From: Chrysemys picta bellii
Lineage: Eukaryota; Chordata; Testudines; Emydidae
Reading direction: 5' to 3'
NCBI RefSeq assembly: GCF_011386835.1
Contig: NC_088796.1
Coordinates: 32,381,011 to 32,445,010 of the forward strand
Length of the DNA: 64,000 nt
The notes beneath the pieces are model-generated. The model saw only the letters and a program-made list of their open reading frames with translations, searched no databases and was not told where the DNA came from. The position numbers and the translations under genes are program-made. Positions 33,656-44,212 of the stretch are shown piece after piece; the stretch's first letter is position 1; each line of letters starts with the position of its first letter.

Positions 33656-34145
33656 AAAACAGGGAGTCCGTCTTTAAGGTGCCACCGAACAGATTTATTT
33701 GGGCATAAGCTTTTGTGGGTAAAAAAACCTCACTTCTTCAGATGAGTTTTTTTACCCACAAAAACTTATGCCCAAATAAATCTGTTAGGCCAGGTCTACA
33801 CTAACCCCCTAATTCGAACTAAGGTACGGAACTTCAGCTACGTGAATAACGTAGCTGAAGTTCGAAGTACCTTAGTTCGAACTTACCTTGGTCCACATTC
33901 GGCAGGCAGGCTCCCCCGTCGACTCCGCGGTACTCCTCTCGCCGAGCTGGAGTACCGCAGTCGACGGCGAGCACTTCCGGGTTCGACTTATCGCGTCCAG
34001 ACTAGACGCGATAAGTCGAACCCAGAAGTTCGATTGCCAGCCGCCGAACTAGCGGGTAAGTGTAGCCAAGGCCTTTGTCTTTAAGGTGCCACCGGACTCC
34101 TTGTTGTTTTTGTGGATACAGACTAACACGGCTACCCCTGATACT
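33656..34145 (-). mobile_element. Turtle-type SINE inside the DNA transposon, 12-bp target duplication
   Basis: TGGATTGTCATA is duplicated at 33644-33655 and 34146-34157. On the minus strand the insert starts AGTATCAGGGGTAGCCGTG, then TTAGTCTGTATCCAC, AAGGAGTCCGGTGGCACC, and ends CTCCCTGTTTT next to the duplication. Its middle is palindromic: AACAGATTTATTTGGGCATA (33689-33708) pairs with TATGCCCAAATAAATCTGTT (33767-33786). It is the same family as 7743-7880 but longer, and it is itself split by a Harbinger MITE at 33788-34073. Confidence 0.9.
33788..34073. mobile_element. 286-bp PIF/Harbinger MITE with three hairpins, innermost level
   Basis: The ends GGCCAGGTCTACACTAACCC and GGCCTTGGCTACACTTACCC (complement of the right end) are inverted repeats. 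The SINE sequence resumes exactly on both sides with TTA (33785-33787) and TTT (34074-34076), consistent with a TTA target duplication after one mutation. The interior is made of three hairpins: 33813-33881 (arm TTCGAACTAAGGTAC), 33916-33967 (arm CGTCGACTCCGCGGTACTCC) and 33973-34029 (perfect 19-bp arm GGGTTCGACTTATCGCGTC). It has no coding capacity. Confidence 0.9.
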
Positions 34146-34375
34146 TGGATTGTCATAGGGGTTTCTTTAACTCTCTACTCCTGGAGGAAAAATTTTATGT
34201 GTCTGTATTGTTAGACATGCTGACAGGTATTTTGAAATAAATTACCCAAGTAATTGAAACTGGTGTGATTATGTAGTGTTATTTTGATAAATACAATTTG
34301 CAGAATTTTGCAGAATTTTAAAATTGAGCACAGCATTTTTTTTTTTTTTTTTTTGTGCAGAATGCCCCAGGAGTA

Positions 34376-37300
34376 CAACTTGACCTCCAGTGTTAGGTCC
34401 CTAAGTAAAAAAAAAACAGACCTTGAAGAGCTTAGAATGCTGAGACATGCCCTTTATAGAGTTTTCTCTGAATAAATTGTCAAAGGAGTATTTGCTCCTC
34501 CTCACCATGGAAGAAGCAGAATTTTGGTGTCGAGACAGGAACATCCATAAGTGAACCTTGTTCTTTCACACAAGTCCCTGGCCCTTCACCCTTGAATATC
34601 TCATAAAGAGGGTTTCCCCAGGATATGTAGAATAGTCAATGTAGCCCTAAGCTCTTCTGAAGTGTGACTGGTAGAATTCATAGCCCTGCCCTGGCTACAT
34701 CATTCCATATGCACTTAGACCCACGTAGAGGAGGCTTAGATGTATCATTTTGTATCTCAACGGCATGTAAAAGAGTTATCAGAACAGCAGTAGGAGCATG
34801 ATTTTTACCTAGTCCACTAGAAGGAATAAAATGGAAAAGAAGCAAGAAGGGAAATAAAGAAATGAAGCTGCCTGAAATGTCTCATTTGGATGCATAAGTG
34901 CTTGAAATGTTTTTACAAGGACATCCTTGTTCCCAAAGCAAAAAAAAAAAAAAAAAAATCTTAAATGCTGCTAAGTAGGATTCACTCCCCCTTCATCCCA
35001 CATCTTTCCCCTCAGTAAATGAAGACAGGATGAACATCTAAAATTACTAATTGGTTTACTGATCAGTTGTACTTTGTTCGATTGATTTGCAATTAATTCT
35101 GGTTTGTGGTGCATAGAAGAGGAAGGTTGGCGCCAACCTTCGAGGCAGCTGATACTCAATACCCACCAAGAGAGCTGCGGGCCGGAATATCAATAATCTG
35201 TTTTGAGGCAGCTCCTGAAGGTACTGAGACTGTCTTCTGCATTGGTCAGAGCCCCAAGGAATAGAAAGAAACCCATTGCTTTTATTAAAACACATATTTC
35301 ACTGAGGTCAGACATTTTTCAAACAAGATTTGGAAATTGTAACTCTACACTAAATGCACATCTAATACAATCCTGATTACAATGAATGTGCAAGCATCAG
35401 TAATCATTAATAGTGCTATTTGTTCATACAGTGCCATTAAGTTACAAACAAACATTATTTTTTAAAAGTGACTAGTTGCTTAACTGGGAAACTGACAAGC
35501 TAAGGCCCTGATCCTGCAAAGACTTGTGCTTAACTTTATCACACAATATTTTACTGTTCTCATTGTCATTTCCCCCTTCTGAGCTCAGTGGAATTATTCT
35601 GCTATTCTCAATAGTTGAATTGGGTTGGCTCATGGGGGCTTGGCAATCCACAGTTTTTCATGGTCACTGCATCGGGTGCACCAATGTTTAAGCTCCCTTT
35701 TAAATAAACATGCCTCTAGCCCTAGTGATTGTGAAGTAAACCTTTCGAAGATGAACTAAGTCTGCAGACGGCCTGAAACCGTAATTGTAAGGTAGTTGAG
35801 GAACCCCCCCCCCATCCATTTCAAGGGGGTGCTAACTCTGAAGCTGAACCATGACAATTTAAACATCGCATCAGGGATTATTTGTTGCACTGCTAATCAA
35901 AGCATACAGGACAATAGAGGACTCATCATATTCTGACTATCTGTTGTAAGTAGCATCTCATTTTGGCATCAGAAGTGGCAGAGTACAAGTGACACCTTTT
36001 CTTAATATTCAGAATGGCTTGTAATTTTGGGACACTTAGGGCCAAATTCAGACTTGGTAGAAGCAAGTGCAACCCAATTTATTTCAAATGAGTTGTACCA
36101 TGTAGTATATACCAAGTCAAAAATTGGTAGGTAAAGTCTACTGCTGTGTAGTATCTGTTTTAAATCTACATGTAAAATCAGGCCGGATCTACATGAACAG
36201 CAAAGATTATAATATGATCATAAGGTACCAGTGTGATATAGCAATAAAAATGACTTTGTCTAGCATGTGTAGGGATAGTTTATTTAGAGGTTCAGTATTG
36301 GGTGGAAGTTTTAAATATATATGGAATTAAAATGATCAGTTTTGTCTCTTTGTGAGTTCCACCAGCAAAAACTCTATCGTGCATTGCTATGAGCTGGATC
36401 CATTTCCTGTTTAAGGCAATGGAAAGACCTGAATGAGAGTTGGATCAGGCCCTATATGAGAAGATATAGATGCAAAGAGAGAGCATATCTAAGTGCAGAA
36501 CTGGGAGCCCAGAACGCCTATAGAAATAAGGAAAACAAATAGTAGAGGAAGCAATGCACATTAAACATTATTTCTTTTTCCTATTCATTACATCACTTTA
36601 GGTATTAAATATGGCATTAGGTGTCTATTTTAATATTATTATACTATTATTTCATTTTGTCATCTGATAGGTGAAAGAGCTATTTAAAAACATTCAGAGG
36701 TGGCTGTAACACTTCCTGGTAACATTTCTTAGATCTCTGAAAAATCACTCCAAACAAATAATTGCATTCCTCTGCTGTGACTTTGTAGCCTGTTTATTTG
36801 CTTCCTATTATTAACATGTAGTGGGTATTCTGTGCCTTGCTGAATAATCTTTCTTCCTTGTAAAGAATTTTTCTTAAAACAGATTTTCTCCTCCTTGTGT
36901 GTTTAGTTTAAACCTTTTGTCTTTAAAACATGCCCTCATTATTTGCCTGATGATTTTCCATGCATCTTGGTTACTTGCTTATAAACCAGACAATTTAGTG
37001 TTAATTTTCTGAAATCAAATTTTCATCCTGCCTTGCAGCATTCAGATATAAGACTCAAGTGACATCTCTAATAACGACATCTCAAATTGAGTGCATTATA
37101 AATTAGGAAAGCATGTTTGACCCATTCTAATTGTAGTGCAGATACATTTTAATGTATGCAAAGCTTAATCTTAAATCTCAGGATTTCATTTCAATACATT
37201 TTGGTAACCAGACATATTAACACCAGACTATCATCTATTTCTACTCAGAAAAGTGCATCTTTTTTTTTATCCAGTATTTGAAGACACATTGCAGACATGT

Positions 37301-38654
37301 TTGTGTAACCTAAAAAGTAGTGAAATAGAGGAAATAATGAATGGCCTTCATTGAGAAGGTTTGAGCCTTTAATAAATAAAACACCTGATTAAGGCTATAG
37401 AAGAGTTGTGATAAGGAAAACTGACCTCAGGCTCCATGCTATTTAAGACTTGGGCTTTTCACTGTAAATGTGATCTTGTTTCAGACTGTCAATGAATCTC
37501 AAACTGCATGCTAGTAGCTGCATTAGAGATACTGTAATAGTTGCAGCTCATTCCCGTGAGAAAGGCGAGCAAGGTTTAGTGACTCCACTGTAAGAGAGCT
37601 ATCTGTCACAGATGTCAGTTTATCTGATTGAGACCCTTTAGCTGCTGCTATACCTGCACTATTCTCTATACTAAGACCTTTTGCATCTACAAGCTGCCAG
37701 AGAGGGTGTGTGTGGGGGGGGGGGGACCCTTCCTCTGCTGAAATGGCATAAAAATTTCTGTGGCTCTTTGTCTCAACGGCTAAACAGGAAGTTTAATTGG
37801 CTGACATCTGAACTTTAAAAGAATCTGAATTCTTATGGGATATGTTTTTTTTATTTCGTTTCATAATCCATCCAGCACTTCACATGTTTCATGTGTCATT
37901 AGCCCTGTATTCTGTCAGCCTGTCTAAGCAATCTATAGATCTGCTGTCTGATACAGAGAAAAGAGCTGTACACTTTTATTGTTCACAGTCAGAGTTTTGG
38001 TGATCATTTTGATTAGGAAAACCATGGAATAGGTATCAGATTTTCCAAGGGATCATACTTTGAAATTAACAAAACATCAAGTTTTATGGATTTTTAGTCC
38101 TTTTTTTTTTTTTGTCCCAGAGGTTGTTTTTTTTTAATCGTATCAAGGATTTAATTATAAAATGGAAGCGTGTGCTTTCCTTGAAAGAAACCCAAGATCG
38201 AGAACATACAATGCTTGGATTGCTGAATGAAGTGACCTTCAATAAAAGAAAATATAGTAAAGACTCCGGGCCAGATTCTCACTTGGGATAAATGGGTGTC
38301 GTTCCTTTGACTCAATGAAACCATGTTGATTTATAAGAACTTCGGAATCTTGTCCTACACCAGCATCTCTTGCCAATCTTTGAGTTCAGAAAGTAACGCA
38401 ATTCTCTTTTGGTGGAATATTATGAACCTGCCTGGTTGTATGGGTGGCAAATGAGGGGCAATAAAACAGAACAAAAGCGTACTAAAGAATGAAACTGATG
38501 TGGACAGTTCAAGACATGATCTACATTGTTTGTGATTGTGTGTGTGTAAAATTTATGGATTTACCACCTCTTTGTAATGTATTTACTCAGGGAAGTTCTG
38601 TACATATACTAAATCTGTTTTTCAATAAGAACCTGCATTTTTCACTCTATTCTG
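34376..38654. other. Largely single-copy DNA; candidate conserved non-coding region
   Basis: There is no exon or transposon end. A perfect 20-bp palindrome GAAGGTTGGCGCCAACCTTC occupies 35122-35141. Positions 36560-37460 and 37520-37690 are long repeat-free AT-rich stretches with many TAAT/ATTA motifs and no low-complexity sequence, as is common for conserved enhancers. Conservation cannot be tested here. An A17 run occurs at 34941 and a G10 run near 37716. Confidence 0.4.
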
Positions 38655-38775
38655 AGCTGAGTTCACTGAGGTAAAGTGGGGTCAAATGACTCGCCCAGTG
38701 TTGTATGATGAGTCATTGAGTGAACCAAGAGAACCTAGGATCCTCCTTGCCCCTAGCCTTTTATATCACTAGGCC
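38655..38775 (-). mobile_element. MIR-like SINE fragment
   Basis: GCTGAGTTCACTGAGGTAAA, GGTCAAATGACTCGCCCAG, then TTTTATATCACTAGGCCAC is the complement of the MIR core and head. It is old and diverged. Confidence 0.55.
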
Positions 38776-41009
38776 ACAAGGGGTTTCATGTGTTTCCTTT
38801 TCAATTGCCTTTAAATCTAAACCACTAGATTGAATCTTCTTTCATTAAATCCTAATGACATCATTCAAACCATGCAAACAAACATAACATTGGAGTTGTT
38901 TTGTTCATATGTTAAACCTCTTTCTTTGTTTTCCTTTATATAACTTTTTTTATATTAGGGTTTTGCTTGATGGTATCCATAAATCAGCATTCTGATCAGA
39001 TGCTGTAATGAAGCCCTACTAAAGGCAGTCAATATTGCCACTGGCAGGAAGTAGTTTTCTTTCTTCTGGGACCTGATTCATGTTGCTCCAGTTTTATGCT
39101 GGTGTATCTTCAATGGGCTCAAATCAATAGCAGTAAATCAGTTCATAGGATCAGCTCCTCAACTGCTGTAAATCAGTATTGCTCCAATGATTTCAAATAG
39201 AGCTATGCTGATTTACCCCAGCTGAGCATCTGACCTATAATGTTTAGACAAGCCTACTGTACATGCTGCTAGGCCTAGCTCTGTCTAGATGAGTAGGTAG
39301 TCAGAGGCTCTGGTGTGAGGGTTACACTTTCCCAAAGCAAAAAACAGTTTTGCTTTTGCATGAAAATCACAAAAATAGACATTTATGACAGATTTGGTGC
39401 CATTTCTTTCTTTTCCCCACACAAAGCAGCTCTTTCTTTTATAGCTGCTCCTGTGAGGTACATCTGCAGCAGATACAACACCCAGTTGCAGTGTGGGAGA
39501 CTGGCAGATTCAAAATGAATCCCTTAAAACACATTTATGCATTTTGTATTCAAAATGCAGAAGCAAGACACCAAACGTAAGAAAAAAAATAATAGTGCCA
39601 TGAGTCAAACTGTATTCCTTCTGCATGTTACAAATTAGGCCACAATTTGGCAGAGACTTAAGCATAGGCTTAATTTTATGTGCTATGTATAATTCCATTG
39701 AAATCAAAGATACTAAATGCAGTGTATAAAATATTAGCATATACTTAATCTTTTCCAAGTTGGAAACGTAGAGATTCTTATCTGTTCTGTGAAGTGTTTG
39801 ATATAGTTTTGGGCGCTGAAAATAAATGTTGGGATTTATAAAAGAGCATAATAGAAGTAGGGGCCCAACTCTCTTGGGTTCTTCTGAAATTCCCAACCTC
39901 AGTACATAATAACAAAAATAATAATGTTTTATGTTACAGATTCAGGCACTGTACTGGCCTCACACAATACAGGTGGAAGTTTGACAAGTCCGTGAACACA
40001 GAATTTCCCCAAAGTATTGCAGTTCTAGAAACATCTATACTAAATAATTTTGGGGGAGGTTTTCAAAGGCATAAAATGGAATTACATACTCAAATGCCTT
40101 TGACTTTAGGGGACTAGAGTGTCTTTTGTGCTGTTGAAATCTCTGTCCTTTTTCTAAATCCATTGTGAATTGGGTTGCAATGTAAAGTATGTGAGGACAT
40201 ATACATTAAAACCCCTTTATGGGTTTGTTGTGCACTTCATTTAAGATATACCTATATTTCCCCTGTCAATGTATTTCCTCTTTTGTATCTAGTAAATATA
40301 AAACTGGGTTTAAAGATACTAATAGAGGCAAATAAAACAGGACACAAATATTAGGTCCCAATAGCTACTAAGAGTTGCAACATCTTTAGTGTCTGCTTAC
40401 TGTGTAAATGATTGCAAATTTTGAGAAACAGTTTTCAGTTTACCTAGCTCAGCAAAAACTGTAGAGCCAGTGCTGACCCTAGACAACGTTAATTTTTAGT
40501 GATTCAATATTTAGCTGATAGCAGGGCAAGCAGGACACTTTTGGTGCACACTGACAAATGTACAAAAGTCAGAGATTATTTGACTGATGGAATTGTTTTT
40601 ATTTGATATCTGTAGCCTTGCTTAGCCAGGGTCCAAATAATAATGTGGGCTACAGAGGCCTTAGCCTCTTGGTACCTCGCCAGAAACACAGAGTGTGAAC
40701 ACATTTTACTTAAAACTGGACCAAATTCTCCTAGCCAGGTAATTAAAATGAATAACAGATGAAGGAAAAGGCAAAGAAAAATTGGCATTAAAAAAAAAAA
40801 AGTGCTAGCTAACTCCCTTCTTCAACAAAACCTTCAAACATGTGCTTAACTTTAAGGGTGCATTTAAATCACATTGACTTTCAAATAAAGTATATGATGC
40901 TTAAGTGCTGTGCTGAATCAGGTCACAAGGCCCAATCCTTTAGTCTGATCCAGGAAGAGAGAGACTCCTCGGTAAAAATCTCTGCATGGGTGCAGGAGTC
41001 AACATTCAT
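38776..41009. other. Single-copy AT-rich DNA with a decayed foldback
   Basis: The stretch 39060-39240 has repeated modules CAGTAAATCAGTTCAT, CTGTAAATCAGTATTGCTCC and AGCTATGCTGATTTACCCC, and is a diverged foldback-family copy. A11 lies at 40791. No exon was recognised. Confidence 0.4.
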
Positions 41010-41231
41010 AGATACTTGGTCAAAAACATTCCCCCCTTGTTTGTTTTTGGAAAATACCTTTTCAACCAAATTTTCCTTTGAAAATATGTCTCATAAAATG
41101 AAAATGTTTTTTTTTAATTGTTTTGGTGGAAAAACCTCACTTTCTTCCACTTTATTGGAGTCTTCTTTCCCCACCCCCATCCCTGTGTGTGTGTGTGTGG
41201 GGGGGGGAGTTAAAAAGTGGACAAAAGGTAG

Positions 41232-41275
<44 letters not shown>

Positions 41276-41400
41276 AGCGTGGAGGGGTTCCCTCACTGAA
41301 ATGCAGCAATACATTTTCATTTTTATTTCCTTTGAAATTTTTCATGAAATGCACTTTTTCTTTTTTTACCCACTGTATTCACACACCTAATTGGAAAACT
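41010..41400. repeat. AT-rich repeat split by two (TG)n microsatellites
   Basis: TTTTTGGAAAATACCTTTTC, TTTTTAATTGTTTTGGTGGA and GAAATTTTTCATGAAATGC are phrases of the AT-rich family. In the middle are (TG)8 plus G9 (41184-41208) and a pure (TG)20 tract (41233-41273). The 214-codon frame across it is a chance product. Confidence 0.5.
41233..41273. repeat. (TG)n microsatellite, about 20 uninterrupted units
   Basis: A pure dinucleotide run, likely polymorphic. Confidence 0.97.
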
Positions 41401-42969
41401 GGGGAGAAAATGGACACAACATTAAATAAAAGGAATGATAGGAAAATAGACAAAGAAAAGATAGGACAATCACTGTATATCTAAATTCCATTGTGCTTTA
41501 CTCAAAAAGGTCCATATATGTATCAAATGTTGTTTCAGGATTCATTAAACATTTTAGCAATACATGTTTTAAAGCCTGAATTCTTCTAGGAGTCCATTAT
41601 AAATACTAAATACACAAAACAAAACAAACCTAGGAAATCTCTTAGCAACTATAAAAAGATAAAGCAGACCCTCCAAGGTACTCTTTTCATTTCTGACAAA
41701 CATTGAATACTTAATTCCTAAAAAAACGTTATCATTATTCAATATTAAAATAAGATGTATCCTTATTATCATTTACATTTCAAACTGTACAATAGGTGAC
41801 CCATCCCATAAACCATATTTATTGGAAATATGGAAATAGAATTTTAAGATTGTATGAAATTTTCATTTAACCATTTTTCATATCTGTACATTTTATAAAT
41901 TGAAATGTATAATGATTGGAAAACAAATTGCCTGATTGAAGTCATCAATTGGGGCTGTCTTGTACAGATTTACTGTTCAGGGCTCTAGTGACCTGTCTAA
42001 TGACCCTAAACCTTAGTGTCAGAAGTTCTTTCTAATCCTTAACTATCCGTGTCTAATAAATCCACAAGCCAGTAAAAGGGCTTTATTTTCTCTATTGATA
42101 CTAGTATGGATTTATTTATTTATTCTAAATTACTCACCAGAGAAAGACACTTCATTGAAAAATACCCCTGGAAAATGATTCATTAAAACCAAGGTGTCAT
42201 CTTTAAACAAATGTCTGGAAATCCTGTCATTAGAAGTAATTGACTATATATCTTTTTTATTTTATTTGGGCTCTTTTTTCTTTTACATTATAGTAAACAT
42301 TTCTGTTTACCATCTTATAAGTAAATATTGTACCTGCTTTTGCATCTAGCTAATGGGATAGGATCTTTGGGAGATATTCCAGATTTTGTAAATTGTTTAT
42401 ATTTCCAGACATTAGGTGGAGGTTAAGAATGAAAATACGTATCAGTAACTTAAAGTTCAAAAATATTAAGTGTATTCTAATTATTCCAAAATTAAACATT
42501 ATTAATGTAGGTGATTCAGAGTTAGTTATACTTAAATAAATCCACATGGAAATGCACAGTTAAGGCACACAACCAGATTTAACTCTTCCCTCTATTAACA
42601 CCATGAAATAACCATACTATGATTATGGTATTTTAGTGTTGGTGGTCCCAGGTTTGAGGAACCTGATTTTTAGACATATTAGATTTTTTATGTATTTTCC
42701 TTTCACAGTAGCATTATAGGACAGAGTTAAGGTTGTTTGGATGACAATGTATGATTGCCTTTGAACTACAATTAAAATAAATTCTTTTTATAATTCCTAA
42801 AAATATATATATTTCTTCAACCAAAGTTTCCTTGTTGCTGGTCAGTTTAAGAAATAAATATCCCACTTTCTGGATATCTGAGAAATCAAAAGGCCACTTT
42901 TGCACCAAAAGCGGAAATCACACTTTCATCCTGGAAGTCACAGATAGAGGATAAATGTGTCCTTTTTAG
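41401..42969. other. No feature seen
   Basis: Very AT-rich single-copy DNA. No exon or element end was recognised. Confidence 0.45.
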
Positions 42970-43060
42970 GTCACTGGATCTATTGGACCAATCAGTGTTT
43001 GGAGTCAGGAACCCTTCAGTTCAATTCCTATTTTGCCACTAAATAGTTCTAATGAAATCC
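42970..43060 (+). mobile_element. MIR-like SINE head fragment
   Basis: CAGTGTTTGGAGTCAGGAAC, then CAGTTCAATTCCTATTTTGC and CACT is the tRNA-derived head of the MIR-like SINE (compare 47345-47400). A separate inverted core piece follows at 43190-43290. Confidence 0.55.
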
Positions 43061-43189
43061 TTACCCTCTCAAATTCACACCTTTGTAAAGGCCCAGCACA
43101 AGGCTTAGCCCCTCTAGAAACACACTTAAACTCTCAGAATATGGCTATAGTGGGACGTAGCCCTTGTGAATTTCATTCTACTTACATTA

Positions 43190-43290
43190 TCAGTGTGCCT
43201 CACAACACTGCTCTGAGGCAAGCAATTGCTCCCCTGGGGCAACCAAAGTTCAGAGAGAGTGACTTGCCCAAGAGTCAAATTGTGTAGCCT
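43190..43290 (-). mobile_element. MIR-like SINE core fragment (antisense)
   Basis: CCTGGGGCAACCAAAGTTCA, then GAGAGAGTGACTTGCCCAAG is the complement of the MIR core CTTGGGCAAGTCAC. Its orientation is opposite to the head at 42970, so two insertions or an inversion are needed. Confidence 0.5.
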
Positions 43291-43300
43291 TTGTGTCTCA

Positions 43301-43972
43301 TTTAGCCATGTGTAAAACAGGGAAATGATGTAACCCAAAGAGGTGTTATACAAACATTAATTATGAATCATACTATATAAATATAAAGTATTAGGTCAGC
43401 TAGTGGTAGAGGGCAGAGTACAACAGAGTATTCCATTCTCCGTCTTCATGTGAGTAACTCACGTTGACTCCTGCAAGGGACAAAATAGACCCTAAGAGTT
43501 CCTAGCTTCTAGTTCCATGCTCTGTCCATTATGGAATTCTGTCTCTGTAGCCAAGAGCATGTAAAGTCAGTAATATGCTATTGTGATGGATAACTGAAAG
43601 ACAGGAGTAATACTGTTACACAACATTATGCACAGTTTTGAAAGCTTAAGCTGTATGAATTCAGAAAACTTTTTTTTTAGGGCCATATAGTATGAATGCA
43701 AGGTTTGAGTCTTGGTAACTTTTGATGTGTATTTTATAGACAAAAAATATCATGTTAGAGAGGATGTGCATAAAAAGATTGGATTGCACATATGCCCAAC
43801 CCCAGAAAACAACCAGAAAGTCCCTTTCTAATCCAGAAGTGAAAAGAAAAAATATTACTGAACATTTAAAAAAAGGGGTAAAAACTATTGAATTTACCAT
43901 TGATTTCCATCCTTTTAAAAGAGATATTTGGCATTTCCAGTAACAGGGAGTGTAGTTGAGAGGTAGTAGCTT
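43301..43972. other. No feature seen
   Basis: AT-rich single-copy DNA. Confidence 0.4.
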
Positions 43973-44206
43973 GGTCCACGTCAGTCTCCCTGGTCACTCA
44001 ATAACAGACCTGAAAGTGGCAACTCTTCACATCTTTTCATGTATTTATACCTGCTCCTGTATCTTCCACTCCATGTATCTGATGAAGTGGGTTCTAGCCC
44101 ACGAAAGCTTATACCCACATAAATGTGTTAGTCTCTAAGGTGCCACAAGGACTCCTTGTTGTTTTTGCTGATACAGAATAACACGGCTACCCCTCTGAAA
44201 CCTTAA
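43973..44206 (-). mobile_element. Turtle-type SINE, longer variant with extra 3' segment
   Basis: The right part (44206-44075) is the element family of 7743-7880 read on the minus strand: GGTTTCAGAGGGGTAGCCGT, then GTTATTCTGTATCAGC, AGGAGTCCTTGTGGCACC, TTAGAGACTAACAC and AGCCCACTTCATCAG. Beyond it, 44074-43973 adds TCCCTGGTCACTCAATAACA, GACCTGAAAGTGGC and GTATCTTCCACTCCATG. I recall the same segments from longer turtle repeat copies. No target duplication was found. Confidence 0.75.
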
Positions 44207-44212
44207 AAATGA

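Larger units (their letters stand above)
33188..34375. mobile_element. Outer DNA transposon of a three-level nest
   Basis: The left end TACTCCTAGGGGGAATTCTG and the complement of the right end TACTCCTGGGGCATTCTG are inverted repeats. Inner phrases GCAGAATTTTGCAGAA (33222-33237) and TTGCAGAATTTTGCAGAATT (34299-34318) mark both sub-ends. A T22 run precedes the right end. The flanking hexamers CAATTT and CAACTT agree at 5 of 6, a weak target duplication. The interior (33250-33643, 34158-34300) has no transposase. It is interrupted by a SINE at 33656-34145. I recognise it as a common turtle repeat of the hAT type, but the superfamily is not proven. Confidence 0.75.

Noticed and set aside
40840..41484. 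214-codon open frame
   Set aside because: It crosses a (TG)20 tract and an AT-rich repeat. The cysteine-valine run is the microsatellite translated.
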